The notes under the pieces were generated by a model. That model saw only the letters and a program-made list of their open reading frames with translations. It made no database searches and was not told the origin of the DNA. A stretch of 64,000 nt of DNA from Pedobacter frigoris (lineage in GTDB: Bacteria; Bacteroidota; Bacteroidia; Sphingobacteriales; Sphingobacteriaceae): assembly GCF_005116445.1 (NCBI RefSeq), contig NZ_SWBQ01000004.1, forward strand, positions 186,001-250,000, read 5' to 3'. Position 1 is the first letter of the stretch. Each line of letters begins with the position of its first letter. Made by a program: the position numbers and the translations under genes. Of this stretch, positions 53,101 through 62,086 are shown one piece after another.

Positions 53101-53634
53101 TATGGGGGAACTGCTACGCCACCTTATGCTGCATCAATGATGAATAACCTGAGCTATAAGAATTTTGACCTTTTCTTTATGTTCATTTACTATGGCGGTC
53201 ATGTAATGCGTGATGTGTCGGCTCCGTACCTGACAAAATATGCTGAGCTGAACTATACCAGCAACATAGAAAGAAACGCGCTAAACTATTGGAAGAAGCC
53301 TGGAGACGAGCAGATAGATGGAATAGCTCCGGGATTTTACACGGCGGCAAGCAGTACCATTACTCAATTGTGGGAAGCGGCAGACAGACACATTCAAAAA
53401 GCGGATTACATCAAACTAAGAGACATTACTTTGGGATACAGCCTGGCTAATGATAAGCTCAGAAGAAACTATATCCAGAAACTGCGGTTCAGTTTCCAGG
53501 TTCAGAATGCATGGAGATGGTCGGCAAACAAACAGAACCTTGATCCGGAAGTATGGTCTGGTACGACACTGACACCTTCAAGAGGTGCTTTGTTACCCCT
53601 AACATACACCTTTGGTTTATCTGCTAACTTTTAA
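50104..53634 (+). CDS. SusC-type TonB-dependent receptor with STN signalling domain
   Basis: 1176 residues. A long signal region (QILRIMKLTFLLITTLLVQI, cleavage near SLAQ at about 44) is followed by an STN/secretin-like domain (about 45-118), a carboxypeptidase-regulatory beta-sandwich (about 133-205), a plug (LYVVDGAPFEGDI and SIYGARSANGVIVINT) and a 22-strand barrel ending in LSANF. STN domains at this position pass the ligand-bound state to a FecR protein. It is the outer-membrane channel of the module; the SusD lipoprotein is the lid. Substrate unknown; no polysaccharide enzyme is nearby. Confidence 0.93.
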   Translation: MIFYDLFGAGLRACSSKQILRIMKLTFLLITTLLVQISAASLAQKITINQRNVAMDKVLAELRNQSGYDFLYTTQTLKGIKPVSITLQGASLQEALDACFKNQPITYVIQQNTVVIQRKTEFFKNTFVPPIDVKGKVLDENGLPLLGATIQVKGARTTVLTNGEGIFELKGIDEKAILLISFVGYKPKEIQVGSSTNLTISLELNPALLSEIAVVSTGYQNIPKERAAGSIDVINADKDLQGKLQLNILDRIEGMSAGLTSYKVAGNTQIRIRGISTISGNSNPLYVVDGAPFEGDIQSINPSDVENISILKDATAASIYGARSANGVIVINTRKGKKGPLRVNYSATVKFTPLPDRGYTNKMTSAELVDFQREMFNYRSGSYSAIDPRKAMNEVYRLFYEQREGNITEAQLQTALDVYRNSDRYDQVLKEYIRKTAMDQQHNLSFSGGSDFYSYNLSGNYLGSNPYEREQTRNRIGFNLNNTFNFTKWMKFDVGVLGSNVKEDYDNGVSGVGMLNTGKASYFMLRDESGNPIKWLNSKSQFEIDRLNGLRLLDENYAPVNEMNKKHYTFNSNYLNLNIGANFKIIDGLSLNLLFQKERTEEYRKQFSNKDAYAVKTQINNATIVKSDGKIERLIPIGGQLNETRGDQNSHTLRAQFNYNKLFGEKHRVDIIAGTEQRKIVSSSTDVYKYGYDDYSLSYKPINELALSQATLGTEDLFGRFQLSRAERGFLYGENRYVSFYGNGSYTFDRKITATASIRMDQSNLFGTDPKYQYKPLWSAGLLYVISENQNDWLDRLAVRTTYGINGNIPKDSGPYMISMDSTSPNYYTNEAQSSVYSPPNSGLRWEKTKVTNLAVDFSVLKSRLTGSIEFYNKSTTDLLGRLNSDPTIGWSDIIVNYGSMRNRGVDISLNSVNMVTTDFKWGTTVNFNYNKNKLTRLENSGNTIFSYVDRGQNRVGVPMNSLYSINYKGLDNAGRPIALTKDGREVKGTDQLVVDDLIYGGTATPPYAASMMNNLSYKNFDLFFMFIYYGGHVMRDVSAPYLTKYAELNYTSNIERNALNYWKKPGDEQIDGIAPGFYTAASSTITQLWEAADRHIQKADYIKLRDITLGYSLANDKLRRNYIQKLRFSFQVQNAWRWSANKQNLDPEVWSGTTLTPSRGALLPLTYTFGLSANF

Positions 53635-53644
53635 TTTGAATTTT

Positions 53645-55093
53645 ATGAAAAAGATATTCAGCCTTTTATTTATTGTTGGTGTGATGCTTTCAACCGGGTG
53701 TAAAAAATACCTGGACATCAAGCCAAAGGGATATACCATTCCTGAATTTTATGAAGATTACGCAAAATTACTCAACAATGCCTCCTTATACAGGGTATCG
53801 TCTGCTTATCCAAACTATCTGACAGATGATGTTCAGGCCGGAGAAGTGAAAGACCCGAATAAGGCGGCCGACTACCCGTTGTACGCCTTGTTTAAACGCA
53901 ATATGTATGAGTTCAAAGGAGGAGCAATTTTTGAACCGGGTGAGTCTGACCGTTTTTATGAGCCGGCTTATGAGCACATTTATGTGTATAATACAGTGAT
54001 CAATAACATCGAAAAAGTGCCGGATGGTTCTGCTGCAGATAAAAAACAATTAAAGGCAGAGGCACAGATCGGTAGGGCATTCGAGTACCTGACACTGGTA
54101 AATGCTTATGCGGAGCATTATGATCCTGCAACAGCAACGACAGCGCTGGGAGTTCCCCTGGTGTCAAGTGAAGATATCAACGTAAAGTATAAACGGAATA
54201 CAATTGCCGAAGTATATGAGTTTATCAAAAAGGATCTTGATGAGGCTTTACCTAATTTGGGAAATACCGCAGCGCATAGTTTCAGGCCAACCAAAAGTGT
54301 CGGATATGCTTTTTTAAGTAAAATGTACCTCTATATGGGTAAGTATGATGAAGCACTAAAAAATGCAAATGAGGCTTTGAAATTAAACAATGCACTGATA
54401 GATTATAGCATTTATACCAACAAAAAAGGTACGTGGGGCAGGGTTTGTACGATTGCAGACCAGTCGGTGCTTTTCCCTGATGCAGATAAAAGCAAAGAAA
54501 GCGTTTGGACAAGGCTGACAGCATCGAGTTACGGACATGTCTTTGCTGAGGTGTATGCAAGTACAGATTTGCTGGATGTATATCGGAAAAGTATCCCAGC
54601 AGGGGCAACAGATCAGAGGTTAAAACTTTTCTTCTGTGACGGACAAGCTAATTTTGGCGCCGCCATGACTCTTTTCCCCGGTAGATTTTTATGGGCACCT
54701 TATATCGAATTTAATATGGGTTTTAGCACTCCGGAACTCTATCTGATTGCGGCAGAGTGTGAAGCAAGGGTTGGCAGCAAAGAATTGGCATTAGAACACA
54801 TCGATAAATTGCGTAATATGCGTATTGTTGGAAATAAACCTTTGGTAGCATCAACAAATAATGAGGCATTGGAGCTGGTTCTTGATGAGCGCAGAAGAGA
54901 AATGCCATATATGGGAATCACGAGACTTGTGGACCTGAAGCGTTTGAATAAAGATAGCAGATTTGCCAAGACTATTACTCATAAAAATGGCACGCAGACA
55001 TACACATTGGCGCCTAATGACAAACGTTATATTCTACCGTTGCCGCCGAAGGTGCTTGAATATAATCCATCAATACCTGTGTACGAGAGATAA
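53645..55093 (+). CDS. SusD/RagB family nutrient-binding lipoprotein
   Basis: 482 residues from ATG at 53645 (MKKIFSLLFIVGVML); the in-frame start at 53612 lies inside susC. A lipobox STGC gives a surface lipoprotein. The TPR-like helices (KAEAQIGRAFEYLTLVNAYA, VGYAFLSKMYLYMGKYDEAL, LYLIAAECEARVG) and the C-terminal DERRREMPYMGI block identify the family. It closes the SusC barrel over the bound substrate. Its stop overlaps the following thioredoxin-protein start by 1 bp (TAATG). Confidence 0.93.
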   Translation: MKKIFSLLFIVGVMLSTGCKKYLDIKPKGYTIPEFYEDYAKLLNNASLYRVSSAYPNYLTDDVQAGEVKDPNKAADYPLYALFKRNMYEFKGGAIFEPGESDRFYEPAYEHIYVYNTVINNIEKVPDGSAADKKQLKAEAQIGRAFEYLTLVNAYAEHYDPATATTALGVPLVSSEDINVKYKRNTIAEVYEFIKKDLDEALPNLGNTAAHSFRPTKSVGYAFLSKMYLYMGKYDEALKNANEALKLNNALIDYSIYTNKKGTWGRVCTIADQSVLFPDADKSKESVWTRLTASSYGHVFAEVYASTDLLDVYRKSIPAGATDQRLKLFFCDGQANFGAAMTLFPGRFLWAPYIEFNMGFSTPELYLIAAECEARVGSKELALEHIDKLRNMRIVGNKPLVASTNNEALELVLDERRREMPYMGITRLVDLKRLNKDSRFAKTITHKNGTQTYTLAPNDKRYILPLPPKVLEYNPSIPVYER

Positions 55094-56301
55094 TGATTAA
55101 CAAATTGAAAAAACAAATGAAAAATATATGCATAGTGATCCTTCTGCTTTTTGCCAATATGGTTAAAGGGCAGGAAGGAATTAAATTTAACCAGGTGAAT
55201 GGCTGGGCTGCAATGGCTCAAAAAGCTTCTGCGGAGCAAAAACTCATCTTCATTGACTGTTATACTTCCTGGTGTGCGCCATGTAAATGGATGGATAAAA
55301 ATGTATTTATTGAACCTTCCGTTGCTGATTTCTACAATAAAAACTTTATCAACGCAAAGATTGATATGGAAAAGGGAGCAGGAATCGAATTGCGCAAGAA
55401 ATATAACGTACAATCATTTCCTACTTTCCTTTTTGTAAATGATAAAGGAGAGGTTATACATAGAACCGGTTCTAAAATGTCAGTCGCTGAATTTCTTGAA
55501 GAAGGAAAGATGGCTGCAGATCCTAAAAGAAACTTTGCTTTTCTCAACAAGAGATATGAGAGCGGACAAAAGGATTTACCATTTCTGCTGAATTATTACA
55601 TGGCTTTGCAGAAATCTGACAGAGCAAAGGCTGATAAGGTAGGAAAAGACATTACTTCGTTAATTTCTGATGAAGAGCTGAGTTCGGCTTTTGGCTGGAA
55701 GGTAATCAATGCACTTGCACGTACTGAGAAAGATCGTGCAGGAGCGTACTTTATGGCGAATAAGTCAAAGTTTAACTCCCTGAGCACCCAGCAAGAAAGA
55801 GATCAGTTGACGGACCGTCTGATCACCAGCACCATGTATGGTTATATGAGCGCTAAAGACGAGTCTTCTTTTATGAAAGCGCTTGCTCATTTTAAGAATT
55901 CAGATCAGACAGATCGTAAGAAACAAGGGATGATGTTGGAAGCAGATTTTTACCTGGAACAAGGAAGGTTTGAAGAGTATAAAAATATCACCAATCTGGC
56001 TTTAAAGAGTTATTTAAAGGATGAGGCAGAGAAATTGAGCTTCCTGGCAAGAAGAGCGGATTATAAAGGTGCATCAAGTGCTGTTGCACTTAATCAGGCT
56101 TACCTGATGGCCAAAAGAGCCGTGCAGCTGGAACCAGAAGAATATTCTATTCAAAGCACTTTCGCAAAAGTGTGCTTGTCCTTAAAGAAGAAAGACGAAG
56201 CATTACAGGCTGCAAAAAAATCAAGGTCGCTCGCAGATGCTGAGACTTCAAAAATTCAGAAGCTTGCTCAGGATTTACTGGACAAAATCGAATTGTTGTA
56301 G
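55093..56301 (+). CDS. exported thioredoxin-domain protein with helical C-terminus
   Basis: 402 residues with a signal peptide (ICIVILLLFANMVKGQ). A thioredoxin domain (about 45-135) has the active site WCAPC (Cys61, Cys64) and QSFPTFLFV (cis-Pro loop). The remaining about 250 residues are helical and TPR-like. It should be a periplasmic thiol-disulfide reductase. Coupling to susD by a 1-bp overlap suggests it maintains or processes components or substrates of this uptake system, which is inference. Confidence 0.87.
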   Translation: MINKLKKQMKNICIVILLLFANMVKGQEGIKFNQVNGWAAMAQKASAEQKLIFIDCYTSWCAPCKWMDKNVFIEPSVADFYNKNFINAKIDMEKGAGIELRKKYNVQSFPTFLFVNDKGEVIHRTGSKMSVAEFLEEGKMAADPKRNFAFLNKRYESGQKDLPFLLNYYMALQKSDRAKADKVGKDITSLISDEELSSAFGWKVINALARTEKDRAGAYFMANKSKFNSLSTQQERDQLTDRLITSTMYGYMSAKDESSFMKALAHFKNSDQTDRKKQGMMLEADFYLEQGRFEEYKNITNLALKSYLKDEAEKLSFLARRADYKGASSAVALNQAYLMAKRAVQLEPEEYSIQSTFAKVCLSLKKKDEALQAAKKSRSLADAETSKIQKLAQDLLDKIELL

Positions 56302-56304
56302 AAT

Positions 56305-56341
56305 AAAGAAGCCTGCTAAATGTAGTTTAGCAGGCTTCTTT
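56305..56341. terminator. bidirectional intrinsic terminator
   Basis: A 16-bp perfect stem, AAAGAAGCCTGCTAAA/TTTAGCAGGCTTCTTT, closes a 5-nt loop between the convergent thioredoxin and S9 peptidase genes. Confidence 0.9.
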
Positions 56342-56352
56342 AATTTTAAAGG

Positions 56353-59250
56353 TTATTCTTCAGCTTCAAATGCCCTTTCGTCCAGGTGTTTTTCCATATC
56401 TAAGCGGTTCACACCCTTAGCCCACCAGTCTGGTGCCAGTTTATCTTTAAGCATGTAATCAAAATATTCCATCATTCTTACAGCATAATCTTTACGGTTT
56501 GGTAACTTGGCAATGCCATGATTTTCTCCTCTGTAGGTGATCATGACGACAGGTTTGTTGAGCCTCCTCAAGCCGTTGTAATATTCGATGCCCTGCGTGT
56601 AATCAACAGCGCCATCTTTATCATTGTGCAGCAACAGCAGTGGTGTCTGCACTTTTTTAATGTGGTAGACCGGAGAGTTACGAGCGAAAGCATCCCAGTT
56701 GTCCCAGTATCCCGGAGTAAGTCTGCCCTGGCTGGATTCAAAAATTGCCTGATTTGTTCCTCCGCTGTTCCAATAAATCAGGCTGTACATACTGATCATA
56801 TTGGTAAGAGGGGCTCCAGCGGCTGCGGCTTTAAAGATGTTGGTTTGTGTGATCAGGAAGGACGTCTGATAGCCACCCCATGAGTGACCATGAATCGCAA
56901 CGCGCTTTTCATCAACTATTCCGGTAGCTATCGCAGCTTTTACAGCCGGAACTACACAGGCTACCGACGACATTCCCGGATCATTCAGTTTGTATTTAAT
57001 ATCCGGCATCAGTACAGCGTAACCGTTGCTGTTGTACATCGCCTTATTGAACCCGCCACCAGGGAATCCAGGCATTGTATAGGCATTTAGCTCATCAGTA
57101 AGACGCTCATATATGTACGTGATAGTTGGGTAGCTTTTTCCTTCCTGATAGTTTGCAGGAAGATACAATGCAGCTTGAAGAGAATCACCGTTTGCACTTA
57201 CATAGTTAATTAATTTCACACCAGATGACCATGCGTATTTTTCCTGATCAGGAGTGTTGGTGGTGATCTGTTTTGCAGGTGAGATTGTGGTTGAGCTGGT
57301 AACGTAGACCTCCGGTGATTTTTGATTGTTTTGTTTCACATAGGCGAAAACCTTTGCATCTGAGGCTTTTGAGAAGCCTACATAGCTGTTGTCGTCTAAA
57401 AATAATGGTTTTAAATTGGTTTTCCCCGCTTCCAGAATTGCTATGCCGCTTTTTTTGTTTTCTGTATTGAATATTCCAAAATACTGATCCTTACTTAAAT
57501 CTATTCCCTTTTCATCAGGATAGATCCTGTATTTATTCTGAACAGCAATTTTTTTAGATTTCCAGTTGTCACTAACAGCCGCGACATTCTTTCCGTCTGC
57601 ACTTATTTTCCATAAGTCGTAATTGTCCCTTATGAAGATATATTTGGAGTCTGCAGACCATCCAAAATTAGGCGTAGCAGGCTTTGATACATTATGGTCA
57701 TCCAGCTGATCAATAAAAGAAGATTTGATTTTTCCCGTCAGGTTGTATTGCTGTTGAGTGGCAAGGTTCATGCTATAGAATACACCGTCATTATAATAAC
57801 TGGCCCAGGTTCCGGATGGAGATACATTTAGCCCGCCTCTTCCAGAGGAATAGTATTTTTCAAAAATACGCTTCTTCATTCCTGTTTTAAGATCAATAAG
57901 GTAGATGTCGGTATAGCTTTGTCCATCCAGATTGCTCATTAGCTCATAGCTGGAATTGTCATAACCGATGGCGTATAACTGTTTTGGAGCAACCATTACC
58001 GATCTCATGTTGCTGTCTGCCAACTGGCTGAATTTTTTATCTGCAATGCTATAAGAACTCAGGAAGCTATAATTTTTATCACGGATTTCCTGGGTTTGCT
58101 GAGCCGACTGCAAACGCTTGTCCTGCCAGTTCCAGATGATCATGTCTGGCTTTTCAATATCTGCTTTATTTACAGGAGTAGCGAGCTTTACATCGGTCTT
58201 GGTTTTGGCCACTGTATCTGCTTTGGCAGGGGTGCCCTTAGCTTTAGCGGGGTCTGTTTTTACCTTGGCAATACTATCGGTCTTTTTTTCCTCTTTTTTT
58301 TCAAGGCTGCTGATGCCAAAGAAAAGAGTAGACTGGTCATCTGACCAGAAAGGGTTGCTGTTTGAACTTACGCCCATATTTTTAGGAAAACCGGCCTGAT
58401 CAATACCTGAGTAAGAGACTTTGTGCGGCTTGTTCTCTGCAAGCTTGTGAACGCCTATGACCGTAAAAACATCTTCCTTATACTTCTCATTTTTATTAGA
58501 TTTTAAAAGCGCAAATGCATCACCTTTCTCATTCCAGTTGATTCCTTTGTAGCTGGCTTTGTCATTTTCAATGGCTGTTGTTAAGCCGGTTTTCATATCC
58601 CTGATGAAGATCCCGTTTCCATTTTGCCCATTCGCATCAATGATATAAGCCAGTTTTGTGCCTGCTTTATTGAATGAAAATTCAGAAACATTTCCAATGT
58701 TGTAGCTCGCTTTTGTGGCCAGGTGATAAAGCAGTATATCAGTGCCTTTGGGAGCATCTTTATCGCGGGAAGCATTTTCCGGTCCGGCAAACTGGATGAC
58801 GATCCATTCCGGTGATTCTCCTGAAAAGCTGAAATTTCTTACTTTTTCAAAGGTGGTCTTTTCGTTTCCAGGCAGAGAAACCAGCATCAACTTATCATAA
58901 GTCGGCCGCATTGTTTTCCTCGCTGCTTTTGCTTCCGCATCTTTAGGCGAGACCTTAAACGCTGCAAACTTAGTGTCTTTTGTAAAACTCGCGCCGGTTG
59001 GGGTTGCCCCAATCGGATATTTAAAGCTGGTAGTATCCAATGTTTTACGGATAATCAACTGTAGGTCGCCCTCTGTAGGCCCGTCTGCCCAGGCCATCCA
59101 CCGCCCGTTTGGCGACATAGAGTTTGTATTGCTCCTGATGTAATTCCATTTCGATAAATCTTTCCAGCTTAATGCCGGCTTTTGTTGTGCATGGAGACTT
59201 GCCGCAAATGGCAATAGCAACAACAACAGTGGTAACTTATACTTAATCAT
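56353..59250 (-). CDS. S9 family serine peptidase (prolyl oligopeptidase type)
   Basis: 965 residues with a signal peptide (PLLLLLLPFAASLHAQ). A long N-terminal beta-propeller-like part (about 30-690) contains an Ala/Lys/Thr-rich low-complexity insert (TDPAKAKGTPAKADTVAKTK), and the C-terminal hydrolase domain has the nucleophile Ser790 in HGHSWGGYQTS, the Asp in LLLHNDKDGAVDY and the His in YRGENHGI. It is probably a periplasmic or secreted peptidase. Convergent with the SusCD-thioredoxin operon; a role in feeding it with peptides is only a guess. Longer than many S9 enzymes owing to the insert. Confidence 0.9.
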   Translation of the reverse strand: MIKYKLPLLLLLLPFAASLHAQQKPALSWKDLSKWNYIRSNTNSMSPNGRWMAWADGPTEGDLQLIIRKTLDTTSFKYPIGATPTGASFTKDTKFAAFKVSPKDAEAKAARKTMRPTYDKLMLVSLPGNEKTTFEKVRNFSFSGESPEWIVIQFAGPENASRDKDAPKGTDILLYHLATKASYNIGNVSEFSFNKAGTKLAYIIDANGQNGNGIFIRDMKTGLTTAIENDKASYKGINWNEKGDAFALLKSNKNEKYKEDVFTVIGVHKLAENKPHKVSYSGIDQAGFPKNMGVSSNSNPFWSDDQSTLFFGISSLEKKEEKKTDSIAKVKTDPAKAKGTPAKADTVAKTKTDVKLATPVNKADIEKPDMIIWNWQDKRLQSAQQTQEIRDKNYSFLSSYSIADKKFSQLADSNMRSVMVAPKQLYAIGYDNSSYELMSNLDGQSYTDIYLIDLKTGMKKRIFEKYYSSGRGGLNVSPSGTWASYYNDGVFYSMNLATQQQYNLTGKIKSSFIDQLDDHNVSKPATPNFGWSADSKYIFIRDNYDLWKISADGKNVAAVSDNWKSKKIAVQNKYRIYPDEKGIDLSKDQYFGIFNTENKKSGIAILEAGKTNLKPLFLDDNSYVGFSKASDAKVFAYVKQNNQKSPEVYVTSSTTISPAKQITTNTPDQEKYAWSSGVKLINYVSANGDSLQAALYLPANYQEGKSYPTITYIYERLTDELNAYTMPGFPGGGFNKAMYNSNGYAVLMPDIKYKLNDPGMSSVACVVPAVKAAIATGIVDEKRVAIHGHSWGGYQTSFLITQTNIFKAAAAGAPLTNMISMYSLIYWNSGGTNQAIFESSQGRLTPGYWDNWDAFARNSPVYHIKKVQTPLLLLHNDKDGAVDYTQGIEYYNGLRRLNKPVVMITYRGENHGIAKLPNRKDYAVRMMEYFDYMLKDKLAPDWWAKGVNRLDMEKHLDERAFEAEE

Positions 59251-59391
59251 CTTGTTTGAATTAATTTTTGCTAAAATATCACATTGTCTTTAGAGTTTCA
59301 CTGTATAACAAGAATATTATGCAACAACATTGCGTTTACCTGCCCTGGCTGTGTTTTGATCTTGTGTGCCCGATACTATTAGTAATTATTG

Positions 59392-59399
59392 TATTTTTG
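59392..59399 (+). promoter_or_regulatory. -7 promoter box of argH
   Basis: TATTTTTG, a full TAnnTTTG match, lies 45 bp before the argH ATG. A TTG at 59362-59364 is 27 bp upstream, longer than usual spacing. Confidence 0.45.
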
Positions 59400-59444
59400 C
59401 TGAAATACTTTTACCTCATTTCATGAGGATTATACTTGAAATAA

Positions 59445-60776
59445 ATGAAGATCTGGCAAAAAAACGTAAACGTAAATAAGGATATAGAGACTTTCACTGT
59501 TGGTAAAGACAGGGAACTGGATTTGCAGATGGCGGCTTTCGATGTACTGGGTTCGCTTGCCCATGTAGAGATGCTGGAAAGCATAGGACTACTTGAAGCA
59601 TCGGAACTGAAAGACATTCAAAAGGAACTTAAGAATATTTATGCTGAAATAGAAGCAGGTGATTTTACTATTGAGGATACGGTAGAGGATGTGCATTCGC
59701 AGGTCGAATGGCTGCTGACCCAAAGAATTGGTGATGCCGGTAAAAAGATTCATAGCGGAAGATCACGTAATGACCAGGTCCTGGTTGATCTAAAACTGTT
59801 CTTCAGGAACTGTATAGAAGAAATTGTGGGCAATACCTCTGTTTTATTTGAACAGCTGATTGCATTGAGTAATACACACAAGGATAAATTGCTTCCGGGT
59901 TATACGCATCTTCAGATCGCTATGCCCTCATCTTTTGGCTTGTGGTTTGGCGCTTATGCAGAAAGCCTGGTCGACGATATGGAGATGATGCTGGCGGCAT
60001 GGAAGGTCTGCAATAAAAACCCATTGGGCTCTGCAGCTGGATATGGCTCTTCATTTCCACTTAACAGAACTATGACTACTGAACTTTTAGGCTTTGAAAG
60101 ATTAAACTACAATGTGGTGTATGCCCAAATGGGAAGGGGTAAGACGGAACGTATTTTGGCCCAGGCGATGTCTTCTGTAGCGGCGTCACTCGCTAAAATG
60201 GCAATGGATGTATGCTTGTTTATCAACCAGAATTTTGGCTTTATCAGCTTTCCGGATGAATTGACCACCGGTTCCAGCATTATGCCGCATAAAAAGAACC
60301 CGGATGTATTTGAGCTGATCCGCTCACGCTGTAACAAGATCCAGGCATTGCCTAATGAAATCGCAATGATGATCACTAACCTGCCTTCAGGTTATCATAG
60401 AGATTTGCAATTGCTGAAAGAAAACCTTTTTCCTGCGATAATTTCACTGAACGAATGTCTTGAAATGACAACCTTTATGCTGCAAAATATCAGTATCAAG
60501 GATAATATCCTGGCAGATAAAAAATACGCCTATCTTTTTAGCGTTGAAGTAGTAAATGAGCTTGCGCTAAAAGGAACCCCTTTCAGGGAGGCTTATAAAA
60601 TTGTAGGTGATTCTATTGAAAAAGGAACATTTGAACCGGGTAAAGAAATACACCATACGCATGAAGGCAGTATCGGCAACCTCTGCAATGCCGAAATAGA
60701 AGGCATGATGAACGAAATACTCTCCCAGTTTAACTTTGAAAAATCGAAAAATGCCATCTTAAAATTGCTGGCCTAA
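59445..60776 (+). CDS. argH: argininosuccinate lyase
   Basis: 443 residues. The fumarase/lyase superfamily signature is GSSIMPHKKNPDVFELIR; upstream are EDVHSQVEWLL and GRSRNDQVLVDLKL, diagnostic of ArgH. It splits argininosuccinate to arginine and fumarate, the last step of the pathway. It is separated from the main arginine operon by the SusCD module and peptidase (about 11 kb) but keeps the same orientation and has its own promoter box. A PLP aminotransferase follows after 18 bp. Confidence 0.96.
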   Translation: MKIWQKNVNVNKDIETFTVGKDRELDLQMAAFDVLGSLAHVEMLESIGLLEASELKDIQKELKNIYAEIEAGDFTIEDTVEDVHSQVEWLLTQRIGDAGKKIHSGRSRNDQVLVDLKLFFRNCIEEIVGNTSVLFEQLIALSNTHKDKLLPGYTHLQIAMPSSFGLWFGAYAESLVDDMEMMLAAWKVCNKNPLGSAAGYGSSFPLNRTMTTELLGFERLNYNVVYAQMGRGKTERILAQAMSSVAASLAKMAMDVCLFINQNFGFISFPDELTTGSSIMPHKKNPDVFELIRSRCNKIQALPNEIAMMITNLPSGYHRDLQLLKENLFPAIISLNECLEMTTFMLQNISIKDNILADKKYAYLFSVEVVNELALKGTPFREAYKIVGDSIEKGTFEPGKEIHHTHEGSIGNLCNAEIEGMMNEILSQFNFEKSKNAILKLLA

Positions 60777-60794
60777 TCTCTTTATAGCAACAAA

Positions 60795-62048
60795 ATGAAT
60801 GTATCAGTATTAGCAAACACGCTTATCGGCTCGGAAATCATTAAAATAGGTAATGAAGTTAATGATATGAAGCGAAAGGGTGCACAGATTGCAAACCTGA
60901 CTATCGGAGATTTTGATCCTTCAATTTTCCCAATCCCTGAAGCACTTAAAACAGAAATAGTTGAAGCATATCATCAAAACCAAACCAATTACCCTCCTGC
61001 TGACGGGATATTGGCTTTGAGAGAGACGATAGTTGATGTTTTAAAGGATAGGTATTCATTGGGTTACAGTATTTCAGATGTTTTGGTAGCTGGAGGTTCC
61101 CGTCCACTAATCTATGCTACTTACCTGGCTTTAATCGATCCTGGAGATAAGGTCGTTTATCCGGCTCCTTCCTGGAACAACAATCATTACTGCCATCTTT
61201 CTTCTGCCAAAGGTATTGCAGTGGAAACGACATTAGAAAACAACTTTATGCCTACGGCAGCACAATTGAGGCCTCATTTAAAGGGAGCAACGCTGCTTGC
61301 ACTGTGTTCTCCGTTAAACCCGACAGGAACAATGTTTACCCAGGAGCAGCTTGTGGAAATATGTGACCTGGTCATCGAGGAAAATGAGTCGAGGGATGTA
61401 GACGAAAAGCCGTTATACATTCTTTACGATCAGATTTATTCCTTGCTGACATTCGGAAAAGAACATGTAAACCCTGTAAGCCTTCGCCCGGAATTGAAGG
61501 ATTATGTGATCTATATAGATGGAATTTCAAAATGCCTGGCCTCAACAGGTGTGCGGGTGGGATGGGCTTTCGGACCTGAAGGCATTATTAATAAAATGAA
61601 AGCCTTGCTGGGACATATCGGAGCATGGGCGCCAAAGGCAGAGCAAGTTGCCGTAGCTAAATATTTTAAAAATTCTGAGCAGGTAGACCAGTTTCTGGAT
61701 TCTTTTAAGACGCAGGTACGGTTAAGTCTTGATGAATTGTATAATGGCTTTCAGCGGCTTAGGAAAGAAGGGTTCCATGTTGATGCGGTAGTTCCCATGG
61801 GAGCGATCTACCTTACGCTTAAGATAGATTGTATTGGAAAAACCACACCAGCAGGCGATGTGCTTAAAAACAGTGCGGATGTAAATTTCTATTTAATCAA
61901 AGAAGCTCAAACCGCATTGGTGCCATTTTCGGCGTTCGGAAATAAAGAGTCGATGGCATGGTTCAGAGCTTCTGTAGGAGGCTGTTCACTACAAGATATT
62001 AAGGAAATGATGCCGAGGATCGCTGCGGCGCTAAGTAAACTATCATAA
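60795..62048 (+). CDS. class I/II PLP-dependent aminotransferase
   Basis: 417 residues of fold-type I. LVAGGSRPLIYATYLALIDP leads to the cofactor pocket, SPLNPTGTMFT is the NPTG motif, DQIYSLLTF carries the PLP-contacting Asp/Tyr, and Lys246 lies in YIDGISKCLASTGVRVGWAFG. It resembles aspartate/tyrosine-type aminotransferases; the exact amino acid cannot be set. Cotranscribed with argH (18-bp gap), so a role in amino-acid synthesis such as supplying aspartate is plausible. Confidence 0.87.
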   Translation: MNVSVLANTLIGSEIIKIGNEVNDMKRKGAQIANLTIGDFDPSIFPIPEALKTEIVEAYHQNQTNYPPADGILALRETIVDVLKDRYSLGYSISDVLVAGGSRPLIYATYLALIDPGDKVVYPAPSWNNNHYCHLSSAKGIAVETTLENNFMPTAAQLRPHLKGATLLALCSPLNPTGTMFTQEQLVEICDLVIEENESRDVDEKPLYILYDQIYSLLTFGKEHVNPVSLRPELKDYVIYIDGISKCLASTGVRVGWAFGPEGIINKMKALLGHIGAWAPKAEQVAVAKYFKNSEQVDQFLDSFKTQVRLSLDELYNGFQRLRKEGFHVDAVVPMGAIYLTLKIDCIGKTTPAGDVLKNSADVNFYLIKEAQTALVPFSAFGNKESMAWFRASVGGCSLQDIKEMMPRIAAALSKLS

Positions 62049-62084
62049 AAACGAAGGCGGGTCAATTTGATCCACCTTCGTTTT
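62047..62084. terminator. bidirectional intrinsic terminator
   Basis: AAAACGAAGGCGGGTCAA pairs with TTGATCCACCTTCGTTTT (two mismatches) between the convergent aminotransferase and prfC genes, followed by Ts. Confidence 0.85.
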
Positions 62085-62086
62085 TA

